A program made the translations under genes and the position numbers. DNA of 64,000 bases from the NCBI GenBank assembly GCA_038120515.1, contig JAYOLW010000007.1, forward strand, positions 1 through 64,000, given 5' to 3'. Under the pieces are notes generated by a model. It had not been told where the DNA came from, did not search any database, and worked only from the letters and a program-made list of their open reading frames with translations. Source of the stretch: JADHOX01 sp038120515 (GTDB lineage: Bacteria > Pseudomonadota > Alphaproteobacteria > Rickettsiales > JABIRX01). This document shows positions 8,765 to 17,146 of the stretch, in pieces (the first letter of the stretch is position 1; every line of letters starts with the position of its first letter).

Positions 8765-9397
8765 ATGATCAAAATATCTTTTAAACTTTTTCTTATTCTT
8801 TTATTTTCAGTGTCGATAGCAAATGCTCGGCCGATATCATATTCTGGCGGCACAACTATTATGCAAAAAAACGGCCCAGTAAAAAATTCATTACATATCC
8901 ACTACTCGCCAAGTTTTAAATATTCTGTTGGTTATAAGGCAGATTATTTTAGAAAGGATAAAATTGCATTGAATGGAATTCAACTGAATTACTTATTAGA
9001 TCGAGTTAACAAAAAAGGCTCTCAAGCAAATATTTATTTAAAATCAGCTTTAGGAAATGCCAATCAATCAGGTAATAATGAATTATATGGTTTTTTAGGT
9101 TTAGCGGCTGATTTTGAAACCAGGAAACATTTCATCTCCTATGAAAACTCATATTACAAATCAAAAGAAATAATCAGTAATTTTGAGCAAAATCTTCGCC
9201 TTGGAGTTGCACCCTATGTTGCAAATTATGGTCATCTACATAGCTGGCTTATGGTAGAATTAAAATATAATGCAGAAAATGAAAATGACAAAATTATCGT
9301 AACGCCTTTAATTAGATTATTTAAAGGTCCCCATTTAGGTGAAATTGGTGTAAGCTCAGATAAGAAGCTATTATTTAATTATTTCATTAGGTTTTAA
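8765..9397 (+). CDS. Secreted, probably outer-membrane protein of a metal-handling cluster
   Basis: A 210-residue protein with an N-terminal signal peptide (about 1-21, ending SIANA). The mature part alternates polar and hydrophobic residues as beta strands do and ends LFNYFIRF, with the terminal Phe typical of Bam-inserted barrels. I cannot name a family. It is followed 2 bp later by a MerP-like domain protein and then a MerT-like membrane protein, so it probably serves the same metal-related task at the outer membrane or in the periplasm. That role is inferred from context only. Confidence 0.75.
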   Translation: MIKISFKLFLILLFSVSIANARPISYSGGTTIMQKNGPVKNSLHIHYSPSFKYSVGYKADYFRKDKIALNGIQLNYLLDRVNKKGSQANIYLKSALGNANQSGNNELYGFLGLAADFETRKHFISYENSYYKSKEIISNFEQNLRLGVAPYVANYGHLHSWLMVELKYNAENENDKIIVTPLIRLFKGPHLGEIGVSSDKKLLFNYFIRF

Positions 9398-9399
9398 TT

Positions 9400-9693
9400 A
9401 TGAGACAAATTTTTTATGTAATTTTATTATTAATGCTGGCTTTAAAAGCTTATGCAAATCATCACAAAGTAGATATTGATGTAAATGGTTTAGTTTGTGA
9501 ATTTTGCGCTGTTACTATCGAAAAAGGTTTTGAGAAAAAACCTGAGATTCAGGAAGTAAAGGTTGACCTTGAAGTTGGTAAAGTTTTTATCACATTTACA
9601 GATGGTAATAACTTAACCGATGAAGAACTTACCCATGTTATTATCAATAATGGTTATAATGTTGCTAAAATAAATCGTAATTTATATGAATAA
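9400..9693 (+). CDS. Periplasmic heavy-metal-associated (HMA) protein, MerP-like
   Basis: A 97-residue protein. Residues 1-19 form a signal peptide ending in KAYA. The rest is one ferredoxin-like HMA domain (about 22-95). The metal-binding pair is in GLVCEFCAVTIEKGF, a CxxC loop with Glu-Phe between the cysteines instead of the more usual MxCxxC. The fold is completed by VKVDLEVGKVFITF and ELTHVIINNGYNV. MerP binds mercury and related proteins bind copper; the ligand here cannot be decided from sequence. It overlaps the next gene by 8 bp. Confidence 0.88.
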   Translation: MRQIFYVILLLMLALKAYANHHKVDIDVNGLVCEFCAVTIEKGFEKKPEIQEVKVDLEVGKVFITFTDGNNLTDEELTHVIINNGYNVAKINRNLYE

Positions 9694-10057
9694 TTTTCGT
9701 GAATCATTTATAACATTCATTGGACTTTTTGCGTCTGTCTCAACTATTTTGTGCTGTGCTTTGCCTATTATACTTGTGATGCTTGGTATGGGCGCAGTTT
9801 TTGCAAGCCTCACTAGTAGCTTCCCTCTTTTAACATGGCTGGCTGAGAGATTTATTTATCTGTTTTTAATTAGTAGTTTTTTACTTACTTTGTCTGGTTA
9901 CTTAATTTTTATAAAACCAAATTATTGTCCAACAGAGCCAAAAGCTGCTAAACTTTGTCAAAAATTAAAACGCATTAATAAGATAGTTTGGTGGTTTTCT
10001 CTTACAACTCTTATTACAAGCTTATTCTTTAAATATGCCTTATTGTGGTTTATGTAA
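9686..10057 (+). CDS. Small inner-membrane metal transporter, MerT-like
   Basis: A 123-residue integral membrane protein with three probable helices (about 10-35, 48-70 and 95-120). The first helix holds STILCCALPIILVMLGMG, in which the adjacent cysteines and following Pro match the CC motif that MerT uses to take metal from MerP. A loop after helix 2 carries a further Cys (KPNYCPTEPKAAKLC). The 8-bp overlap with the MerP-like gene suggests translational coupling. No merA reductase or MerR regulator is visible nearby, so copper or another thiophilic metal is as plausible as mercury. Confidence 0.75.
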   Translation: MNNFRESFITFIGLFASVSTILCCALPIILVMLGMGAVFASLTSSFPLLTWLAERFIYLFLISSFLLTLSGYLIFIKPNYCPTEPKAAKLCQKLKRINKIVWWFSLTTLITSLFFKYALLWFM

Positions 10058-10137
10058 ATCATATTCTCTTCTTATGTTTTTAAGAGCTAATTGAAATATC
10101 AATTATATTTTGTAAGCTAAAATTTTAAGTTTTCTAA

Positions 10138-10563
10138 ATGAACATAGATAAAATTACCATAGCAAAATTTCTAACTTATGCGGGAAGTATTCCTTTTATA
10201 TTTTTAACAATTCTTAATCTAAAAGGTACTCAAACTATTTATGGCACTGATGTTACTAAAGCGCTAATCGCATATGCTGCAATTATTCTAAGCTTTGTTG
10301 CAGCAATACATTTTGCTTATGGAATCATTCAAGATCAATATGCCAAAAGCTTTTTAATTAAAAGCAATGTCATAGCACTCGCTGCTTGGATTGCTTTACT
10401 AATTCAGTTTAAACTTGCGATATTAATTATTTTAGCAGGATTCATTATTACAACATTTATTGAAATATGCGCTTTTAAAAAAGCAGTGATTCCAGAATGG
10501 TTTTTTAAATTACGCATCCGTATCAGCATAATTGTAATTATTTGCTTAAGTCTAAACTTATAA
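10138..10563 (+). CDS. DUF3429 membrane protein
   Basis: A 141-residue protein with four or five predicted transmembrane segments. The N-terminal AKFLTYAGSIPFIFLTIL, the central IAYAAIILSFVAAIHFAYG and the C-terminal IPEWFFKLRIRISIIVIICL match the DUF3429 pattern common in proteobacteria. The biochemical function is unknown. It stands 80 bp after the MerT-like gene and could be cotranscribed with it. Its stop is 1 bp from the end of the convergent metallo-hydrolase gene. Confidence 0.8.
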   Translation: MNIDKITIAKFLTYAGSIPFIFLTILNLKGTQTIYGTDVTKALIAYAAIILSFVAAIHFAYGIIQDQYAKSFLIKSNVIALAAWIALLIQFKLAILIILAGFIITTFIEICAFKKAVIPEWFFKLRIRISIIVIICLSLNL

Positions 10564-10564
10564 A

Positions 10565-11611
10565 TTAATTAATTGCTAAAGACTCACCTTCTTTTAAGAC
10601 TATAAACTCATCATCTGCAATTTGATATTTTGCTTTGGCTTTTTCTAAATCCTTAACCGGTGCATCGATAGCTTCATTAGTTAGTTGAAATGTGCCAAAA
10701 TGCATTGCGATAGATTTTTTAGCTTTTAAATCCTGATGCGCAATTACCGCCTCTTCTGGGTTAATATGAGCATGTTTCATAAACCATCTAGGCTCATATG
10801 CGCCAATAGGAATTAAAGCCAAATCAAACTCATTAAATTGTTTTTGCGCCTTTTGGAAATGATCGCTATAGCCAGTATCGGATGCAAAATATATCTGCCT
10901 CGATCCAACAATAGCAAAAGCTCCCCATAATGATTTATTCAAATCCGAGAAGCCTCTTTTTGACCAATGCTTTGCTGGTAAAAAGACAAATTTAACATCA
11001 TTAAACACATACTCATCTTGCCAATCCAACTCAATATTTTTTGCTCTAAACTCTTCTTTTAGATAATAACTATTACCAAGACCAAACAGAATAACAGGAT
11101 TATCACGTTTAATCAAACGCTCTAATGTTCGAACATCAAATGAATCATAATGATTATGACTTATAATTATCACATCTATTTTGGGCAAATCATCAAACTT
11201 AACACCTGGTCTTTTTACACGTTTAGGACCTGCAAAAGTAAGCGGTGAAGTTCTAGTGGAATAAACAGGGTCAGACAAGATATTAACACCGTCAAATTGA
11301 ATTAAAACTGTAGCATGATTAATAAAAGTAACAGACAAATCACCTTTTGCATTGCGTTGGTTTTGAATTTTCTGTTGCTCAATTTCAATCCATTCTGGCC
11401 ACTCTTCTCTTTTACTAGTAAAACGCCATTTAAGAAAATCTTTAAAACTTTTTTGTGACTTTGTTTCATTTAAATTATGAAAAACCTTACCGTCAAAATG
11501 ATCAGATTCGGGATAATCAAGATCAGGTGCCCCGCATGACATCACAGAAAACAAAGCTAAGATTACAAGTGATTTAGAAAATAATAATTGCATAATTTTA
11601 ACTAAAAACAT
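10565..11611 (-). CDS. Metallo-beta-lactamase-fold lipoprotein (NAPE-PLD / COG2220-like)
   Basis: A 348-residue protein with a signal sequence and a lipobox near SVMSC, so it is probably a lipoprotein. An internal ATG (MQLLFSKS) may be the true start. The metallo-hydrolase domain has VTFINHATVLIQFDGVNILSDP, then IIISHNHYDS, FLPAKHWSKRGF, YFASDTGYSDHF and IAMHFGTFQ, the arrangement of NAPE-phospholipase-D-like and UlaG-like proteins. The usual HxHxDH metal motif reads HNHYDS, so the last His is replaced by Ser (about 11,145). The other His and Asp ligands are present. The substrate is unknown; lipid phosphodiester hydrolysis is the family precedent. Confidence 0.87.
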   Translation of the reverse strand: MFLVKIMQLLFSKSLVILALFSVMSCGAPDLDYPESDHFDGKVFHNLNETKSQKSFKDFLKWRFTSKREEWPEWIEIEQQKIQNQRNAKGDLSVTFINHATVLIQFDGVNILSDPVYSTRTSPLTFAGPKRVKRPGVKFDDLPKIDVIIISHNHYDSFDVRTLERLIKRDNPVILFGLGNSYYLKEEFRAKNIELDWQDEYVFNDVKFVFLPAKHWSKRGFSDLNKSLWGAFAIVGSRQIYFASDTGYSDHFQKAQKQFNEFDLALIPIGAYEPRWFMKHAHINPEEAVIAHQDLKAKKSIAMHFGTFQLTNEAIDAPVKDLEKAKAKYQIADDEFIVLKEGESLAIN

Positions 11612-11712
11612 TACTAAAATTAGTATTTTTGCAAGAGAAAGTGCTCAAATAATTGACATTTATCAAGAAAAAACTACTGAATAATCTTCACTTTTAAATA
11701 AGGTAATTCAAA

Positions 11713-12015
11713 ATGAAAAAACTTTTTATTTTAGCAACAACATTAATTATGGCATCATGTGCTAGCCCTAGCAGTGAACTTGGAAGAGCGGTTGTATTTG
11801 ATACAATTGAACCTATAACTGTTACATCCAACAAGAAAGCAACTAAAGTTGGTGAAGCTTGTGGAAAAAACCTATTAGGCTTAGTTACTACTGGTGATAT
11901 CTCAATTGAAAAAGCACGTGAAAACGGAAATATTTCTACAATTACATCTGTTGATAAAAAGATAACTGGTCATATTTTCATGGCTGATGTTTGTACAATT
12001 GTTAGAGGAAACTAA
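11713..12015 (+). CDS. TRL-like family small lipoprotein
   Basis: A 100-residue protein with a lipoprotein signal (MKKLFILATTLIMASC, Cys16). The mature part fits the TRL-like pattern: GEACGKNLLGLVTTGDISIEKA, then ENGNISTITSVD and a C-terminal DVCTIVRG. The two downstream cysteines may form a disulfide in the periplasm. AAGG stands about 10 bases before the ATG. TTGACA at 11653-11658 is a possible -35 element, but no good -10 box is spaced correctly. The molecular function is unknown. A clear terminator follows, so it is probably monocistronic. Confidence 0.85.
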   Translation: MKKLFILATTLIMASCASPSSELGRAVVFDTIEPITVTSNKKATKVGEACGKNLLGLVTTGDISIEKARENGNISTITSVDKKITGHIFMADVCTIVRGN

Positions 12016-12042
12016 ATTTTAAGTTTTCTAATATCAAAAATT

Positions 12043-12072
12043 AAACCTGGCAAAATTGTCAGGTTTTTTTTA
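12043..12072 (+). terminator. Rho-independent terminator after the TRL-like gene
   Basis: AAACCTG (12043-12049) pairs with CAGGTTT (12060-12066) around a short AT-rich loop and is followed directly by a T run to about 12071. It lies 28 bp past the stop of the TRL-like gene. Confidence 0.85.
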
Positions 12073-12162
12073 ACTTCTCTAGATATGTAAACAAATTACA
12101 ACAGATACTTGCGATTTACAGAAAAAACTATATGGTTCTAGTAAATAAAATTATTAGAGACA

Positions 12163-12609
12163 ATGTTAAGTCAAACAGGAGAATTACGTGCAATTGAAGA
12201 AAAAATAAAAAATGCCTTTTTGGCTCCAAATGGAATGGGACCAACTAGTGTTATAATTGATTCTGCAAATTCTGACCAAATTAAAATGTCAATCAATATA
12301 CCAGCAGCACATGGAGTAAAAACAAAATCTTACATACTTAATGAAAATAGCTTCAATAAGCTTATTGCCCAACAGGTCAGAAAATCTGGAGTTATGATAG
12401 CATTTCAAGACGTCGTTGCAGCTTATCAAGATACCCAAACACAATCAAATGAGGTAGCAACTTTAAGAGCGCAAGCAGCCGATACTGGTGCGCAACATCA
12501 GGCGAAAGCGACTGAGGCTAGAACTACTGTTCCTGAAGCAGCAAGCGATCATAGAGAAATAGTAGAAAAAAATAGAAATAAGGCAGAAGGCGCGCAAAGT
12601 ACGAGATAA
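12163..12609 (+). CDS. Hypothetical protein with a disordered Ala/Gln/Glu-rich tail
   Basis: A 148-residue protein with no signal peptide or membrane segment. Residues 1-90 look folded, with mixed helix and strand (for example IEEKIKNAFLAP and FNKLIAQQVRKSG). Residues about 91-148 are rich in Ala, Gln, Thr and Glu and probably disordered or coiled. The DNA for the tail (about 12,460-12,600) is visibly richer in G and C than its surroundings, which may reflect amino-acid bias or a different origin. It lies between a terminator and the SulP gene. I do not recognise a family, and coding status rests on frame length and codon pattern. Confidence 0.6.
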   Translation: MLSQTGELRAIEEKIKNAFLAPNGMGPTSVIIDSANSDQIKMSINIPAAHGVKTKSYILNENSFNKLIAQQVRKSGVMIAFQDVVAAYQDTQTQSNEVATLRAQAADTGAQHQAKATEARTTVPEAASDHREIVEKNRNKAEGAQSTR

Positions 12610-12678
12610 TTTCTGATAAATTCCTAACTTATTAGTTTTTTTCAATTATAAAATATTTCGCATATTTTATTATAAGTC

Positions 12679-14232
12679 ATGAAACAATTAACAGTTCAGC
12701 AATCAAAAATTGAAATTTTATCTGGATTAACAGTAGCTCTTGCGCTAGTTCCAGAAGCAGTTGCCTTTGCATTTGTTGCAGGGGTTCACCCTTTAATTGG
12801 CTTATATGCAGCTTTTATAATTGGTCTCGTAACATCATGTCTTGGTGGCAGACCTGGAATGATATCTGGTGCAACTGGTGCTCTTGCTGTTGTCATGGTT
12901 TCACTTGTAAGCACCCATGGTGTTGAATATCTATTTGCAGCTGTTGTTTTAATGGGTATCATTCAACTTCTTGCTGGCATTTTGAAACTTGGAAAATATA
13001 TCAGAATTGTACCTCATCCTGTGATGCTCGGCTTTGTGAACGGTCTTGCAATTGTGATTTTTTTAGCACAATTAAATCAGTTTAAAACTATTGATGCAGC
13101 AGGTGATTTAGTTTGGATCCAAGGTTCAAAACTTTATATTATGCTTGGTTTAATTGCTCTTACAATGGCAATTATTCACTTTCTTCCTAAATTTACAAAA
13201 GCCGTACCATCAGCACTTGTTGCCATTATTTCAGTCTTTGGACTTGCACAAATCTTAGGCATTGATACCAGATCCGTAGGAGATATGGCCAGTATTGCAG
13301 GAGGTCTACCAAGCTTTCATATACCTGAAATCCCACTAAATTTTGAAACATTGAAAATTATATTACCATATTCATTAATTCTTGCTGGTGTTGGCTTGAT
13401 TGAAAGTTTACTGGCACTTACTTTAGTTGATGAAATCACTGAAACTAGAGGCCGTAATAGCCAAGAATGTAAGGCTCAAGGTATTGCCAATATTATCACT
13501 GGTTTTTTTGGTGGTATGGGTGGCTGCGCTATGATTGGTCAAACAATGATTAACATTTCATCAGGCGCTAGACATAGACTTTCTGGAATTATAGCAGCTA
13601 TTTTCTTACTTATTTTTATTGTTTTTGCTGCACCTTTAATTGAATCAATTCCGATAGCCGCTCTTGTTGGTGTTATGTTTATGGTTGTAATCGGTACATT
13701 TGCCTGGTCAAGCCTTAGGATCATGAACAAAATTCCTAAAACTGATGCATTTGTAATTGTACTTGTATCAGCAACGACTGTTTTTTATGATCTTGCCGTT
13801 GCTGTTTTCGTTGGTGTAATTGTCTCTGCTCTTGTTTATGCTTGGGATAGTGCCCATCATATCACTGCAGTAATCAATGAAAAGAAAAACAGCAAAACAT
13901 ATGATCTTTATGGCCCTATTTTCTTTGCATCAGTTGCATCTTTTAAGGATTTATTCCATCCAAACTCTGACCCTAAAAATGTGATTGTAAATTTCGAACA
14001 TAGTAGAGTATGGGATCATTCTGGTATTGAAGCACTGGATCAACTTGCAAGGAAATATCACGCCTTAGGCAAAACCATAAAATTTCAAAAACTAAGTAGT
14101 GATTGTGCAAATCTTCTTGAAAAATCAGGCTGTGTAATTGAACGTAATAATGACACGGACCCACATTATGAAATAGTGATGGATAGAAGTTATAAAGCAG
14201 GAGAGGAGCTAAAAGAGATTAAAGCCAAATAA
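12679..14232 (+). CDS. SulP/SLC26 family anion transporter with STAS domain
   Basis: A 517-residue inner-membrane transporter. Residues about 8-400 contain the SulP membrane core: SGLTVALALVPEAVAFAFVAG, the GLYAAFI segment, GATGALAVVMVSL, and ECKAQGIANIITGFFGGMGGCAMIGQ. Residues about 410-505 form a cytoplasmic STAS domain. The family moves sulfate, bicarbonate or other anions, usually with a cation. This compact form resembles the BicA/SulP subgroup. The window has genes suiting either substrate (sulfate assimilation at 62-64 kb, carbonic anhydrase at 47.6 kb), but neither is adjacent, so the substrate stays open. It ends directly against the convergent gene at 14233. Confidence 0.92.
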   Translation: MKQLTVQQSKIEILSGLTVALALVPEAVAFAFVAGVHPLIGLYAAFIIGLVTSCLGGRPGMISGATGALAVVMVSLVSTHGVEYLFAAVVLMGIIQLLAGILKLGKYIRIVPHPVMLGFVNGLAIVIFLAQLNQFKTIDAAGDLVWIQGSKLYIMLGLIALTMAIIHFLPKFTKAVPSALVAIISVFGLAQILGIDTRSVGDMASIAGGLPSFHIPEIPLNFETLKIILPYSLILAGVGLIESLLALTLVDEITETRGRNSQECKAQGIANIITGFFGGMGGCAMIGQTMINISSGARHRLSGIIAAIFLLIFIVFAAPLIESIPIAALVGVMFMVVIGTFAWSSLRIMNKIPKTDAFVIVLVSATTVFYDLAVAVFVGVIVSALVYAWDSAHHITAVINEKKNSKTYDLYGPIFFASVASFKDLFHPNSDPKNVIVNFEHSRVWDHSGIEALDQLARKYHALGKTIKFQKLSSDCANLLEKSGCVIERNNDTDPHYEIVMDRSYKAGEELKEIKAK

Positions 14233-14601
14233 TTAATTATTTGGTTTTAATGAAAAAATAATCTCTAAATTATTGAATTGATCATCTTCGATAGCTTTAG
14301 TCTTTATCTCCAATAATTCTTTTTCTCTAACATAAGTCAACATTGATATCTTCTCCCAACCAAGAGCATTTAAGGTAAGGTCATAAAACTCTTTGATTTC
14401 CTGACCTTGAGCCTGACCTTGAAAAACAGCCTCTACAATCCTTCCAGATTCATTATAAAAAACTGAAGAAGTATCGTTTTTTAGATGAAAATTAAGAGGC
14501 ACAGGAAGATCTGATATACCAGGAACATAATTTCTAGATTCTGCAAAAACAGAAAATGATATTAGAAATGATAACAAAAAAGATTTTAGTAAGTTTTTCA
14601 T
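14233..14601 (-). CDS. Small secreted protein of unknown function
   Basis: A 122-residue protein with a signal peptide (about 1-20, ending SVFA). The mature part has YVPGISDLPVPLNF, then GRIVEAVFQGQAQGQEIKEFYDLTLNALGW, and a C-terminal strand NLEIIFSLKP. This pattern (a PGxxDxP start, then FY..TL..LGW) is one I associate with short conserved alphaproteobacterial periplasmic proteins of unknown role. Its stop abuts the SulP stop with no spacing. No functional assignment is justified. Confidence 0.78.
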   Translation of the reverse strand: MKNLLKSFLLSFLISFSVFAESRNYVPGISDLPVPLNFHLKNDTSSVFYNESGRIVEAVFQGQAQGQEIKEFYDLTLNALGWEKISMLTYVREKELLEIKTKAIEDDQFNNLEIIFSLKPNN

Positions 14602-14710
14602 AATTATAAATCAGCAAATCATTAGCTATCTTTAATCATTTCATTTGATATTACCAGAGAAATTTATTGTGACTTAAATCCGTATTTTTATCACATTACT
14701 AAAATAATAA

Positions 14711-14742
14711 AAAAAGGCGCCTGGGAAAACCCAAGCGCCTTT
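14711..14742 (-). terminator. Strong terminator of the outer-membrane barrel gene
   Basis: On the reverse strand AAAGGCGC and GCGCCTTT form a stem, extended inward by TTGGG and CCCA around TTTT, and followed by a run of seven T. It lies 24 bp past the barrel gene stop. Confidence 0.88.
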
Positions 14743-14765
14743 AACAAAAGAACAATTAATACTTA

Positions 14766-15551
14766 CTAAAAAGCAGTTTTTAACGAAATTACAGTATGAG
14801 TTTCATCTCTATCACTTTCATCATAATTACGATTTCTAATACCAACATAAACTGCAGTATCCTGACTTACATCATAACTAATTGATGCGCCATAAGATAA
14901 ATATTTATAATTTGTATCATTAAAATCAGTAGAACTATCACCATCTGAATTAACCCAAGCAATTGTTGGATTTAGTTTTAATTGATCAGATAGAATAATT
15001 TGTTTTTTCATTTCGAAACGGAATCTATCATAAGAATCGTTACCTAAATCATCAGAAGTAACTTGACTCATTGTTGCAGAAATTTTGTAATCACCTAGGA
15101 AGCCTTCACCTCCAACACTAATACCAAAATCATAACCTGAGCTTCCTTGAACCATGTCAGAATCATCAGTGTCAATTACATCTGGAGTTATAGCTGCATT
15201 TAAATCTACAATCACTTCATCAGCAACAATTCTTCTCGAAAAAGCTAATGTAGGATTTGAAAAACCGTTTTGATTACCATAATCACTATTAGCATTATCA
15301 TCTGTATCTGTATATGAAATTGACAATGACAAAGTATCAGCATCAGAATAACCGTAATCAATTGTTTGAGCAACCGAAGTGCCATCAGTATCCTGATTAG
15401 ATCTTGAAATTTCAAACATATCGTAGCTTGTAGAAGATACTACTCCACCACCCATAGGCTTAAAAAAAAGATCACTAACTGAAGCATTTGCAGAACTTAT
15501 AAAAGTAGTCATTGCTAATGCTGAAGATGTTATTAACAAAATTTTTTTCAT
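14766..15551 (-). CDS. Outer-membrane beta-barrel protein
   Basis: A 261-residue protein with a clear signal peptide (1-23, ending SSANA). The mature protein is acidic, rich in Asp, Ser and Thr, and made of alternating-polarity strands (for example SLSISYTDTDD and FRFEMKKQIIL). It ends HTVISLKTAF, with the C-terminal Phe recognised by the Bam complex. About ten to twelve strands are possible. It resembles generic porin-like or phenol-degradation-type barrels, but I cannot assign a family or substrate. It has its own strong terminator. The gene sits immediately downstream, in transcription order, of the lysine-degradation operon, so a role in uptake is possible but unproven. Confidence 0.85.
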   Translation of the reverse strand: MKKILLITSSALAMTTFISSANASVSDLFFKPMGGGVVSSTSYDMFEISRSNQDTDGTSVAQTIDYGYSDADTLSLSISYTDTDDNANSDYGNQNGFSNPTLAFSRRIVADEVIVDLNAAITPDVIDTDDSDMVQGSSGYDFGISVGGEGFLGDYKISATMSQVTSDDLGNDSYDRFRFEMKKQIILSDQLKLNPTIAWVNSDGDSSTDFNDTNYKYLSYGASISYDVSQDTAVYVGIRNRNYDESDRDETHTVISLKTAF

Positions 15552-15637
15552 AATATTTCAAAAAAAGTTATAACTTAATCAAATATGAACAATAAAGCAA
15601 AAATCAACTAAAAGTTGCATTTTAAGAGTTTTTTATT

Positions 15638-17146
15638 TTAACCAAATTTAATATTCTGGGCTAGTTCTGGATTTCTAATACCATAATATGTAGTAGAAGT
15701 TTGACGGCGCATATAATTTTTCCAGCAATCAGAACCAGACTCCCTTCCACCTCCTGTAGTTTTCTCGCCACCAAAAGCCCCACCAATCTCAGCACCTGAG
15801 GTTCCGATATTAATATTGGCAATTCCACAATCTGAATGATTTCTAAAAAATTCTGCCTCAGCTATACTTGTTGTAAAAATACTCGATGACAAACCTTGTT
15901 CAACATCATTATGCATTATCATTGCATCACTTAGAGTTTTATATGGTACAACATAAAGTAATGGCGCAAAAGTTTCTTCCTGCATAATTGGGATCTGAGA
16001 ATCCAATCTAACAAGTGCTGGCTCGACATAATAGGCATTATTGAATTGTTTTGCAAATAATCGCTTACCAAATAAAATATTAGCACCATAAATTTTAATT
16101 TTCTGTTTAGCATTCTCAAGTGCAAGATAAGCAGATTTGTTAATTAATGGTCCAATTAGATTTTTTTCATTAAATGGGTCACCTATAATCTTTTCATTTA
16201 ACAACGAAAATTTCGCCTTAAGCTGCTGAAAAAAACTTTCAAATATTGATTCTTGAATAAAAACTCTTCTTGTAGTCGTGCATCTTTGACCAGCTGTTCC
16301 AACTGCTCCAAACACAATAGCATCTAGAGCTAATTGAAGATTGGCTTTATCTGAGACAATTACCGCATTATTGCCACCAAGCTCAAATATTGATTTAGCA
16401 AATCTTTTTGCCAAAATTGGCGCAATAGCTTTACCCATAGCACATGATCCAGTAGCAGATATTAATGCTATTTTACTATCACGAACCATTACATCACCCA
16501 GTTCTTTATCTGATATGATAACCTCAGATAATTTGTCAGCATTTTTATAAATATGCTTATACTCTAAACAAGCGTTATAAAAAATTTTCTGAGCAGCAAG
16601 AGCAGTTAGCGGTGTTATTTCCGATGGTTTCCACAAAACAGTATTACCACAAATGATTGCAAGAGCAAAATTCCAGGCCCATACAGCAGCTGGAAAATTA
16701 AAAGCAGAAATCACACCAACTATTCCAAGAGGATGATAACTTTCTTGCATTTTATGCTCAAATCTTTCTGACGCAATATCCAAACCATAAAGTTGCCTTG
16801 ATAAGCCTACCGCGAAATCACAGATATCTATCATCTCCTGAACTTCTCCTCTAGCCTCAATCAATATCTTACCACATTCAAGCGTAATCATTTGCGCTAG
16901 ATATTCCTTATCAGCCCTAAGCTTTTCACCAAATAATCGAATTAATTCACCTCTCTTAGGAGCTGGAACATTGCGCCAATAGCTAAAGTTCTCAGCCAAT
17001 GATTTAATTTTTGTATTATATGATCTTTTATCATCTTTTTTAAGCTTTGCTATTGCCCCACCATCAATTGGCGTATAAACCTCTAAATCACCATTTGCGA
17101 TAAAATGTGAGATATTAAAATGCTTAAAAAGATCATTGTTATTCAT
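15638..17146 (-). CDS. amaB: ALDH7-family aldehyde dehydrogenase (2-aminoadipate semialdehyde dehydrogenase)
   Basis: A 502-residue NAD-dependent dehydrogenase. ALDH7 (antiquitin/AmaB) features are the YHPLGIVGVISAFNFPAAVW segment, the NTVLWKPSEITPLTALA cofactor region, FELGGNNAVIV (general-base Glu) and GTAGQRCTTTRR with the catalytic Cys. The C-terminal GGGRESGSDCWKNYMRRQT is also typical. The ALDH7 enzyme oxidises 2-aminoadipate 6-semialdehyde to 2-aminoadipate in lysine degradation. It overlaps the upstream saccharopine-dehydrogenase-like gene by 8 bp, and that gene would supply exactly this semialdehyde. Betaine aldehyde and other aldehydes are alternative ALDH7 substrates, but the operon favours lysine. 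Confidence 0.92.
   Translation of the reverse strand: MNNNDLFKHFNISHFIANGDLEVYTPIDGGAIAKLKKDDKRSYNTKIKSLAENFSYWRNVPAPKRGELIRLFGEKLRADKEYLAQMITLECGKILIEARGEVQEMIDICDFAVGLSRQLYGLDIASERFEHKMQESYHPLGIVGVISAFNFPAAVWAWNFALAIICGNTVLWKPSEITPLTALAAQKIFYNACLEYKHIYKNADKLSEVIISDKELGDVMVRDSKIALISATGSCAMGKAIAPILAKRFAKSIFELGGNNAVIVSDKANLQLALDAIVFGAVGTAGQRCTTTRRVFIQESIFESFFQQLKAKFSLLNEKIIGDPFNEKNLIGPLINKSAYLALENAKQKIKIYGANILFGKRLFAKQFNNAYYVEPALVRLDSQIPIMQEETFAPLLYVVPYKTLSDAMIMHNDVEQGLSSSIFTTSIAEAEFFRNHSDCGIANINIGTSGAEIGGAFGGEKTTGGGRESGSDCWKNYMRRQTSTTYYGIRNPELAQNIKFG

Noticed and set aside
10088..10103. AATTGA ... TCAATT hairpin after the MerT-like gene
   Set aside because: The stem is only six AT-rich pairs and no proper T tract follows.
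11612..11625. TACTAA-AA-TTAGTA palindrome directly before the metallo-hydrolase start
   Set aside because: It is short and AT-rich, and its position at the start codon fits no promoter layout. Chance is likely.
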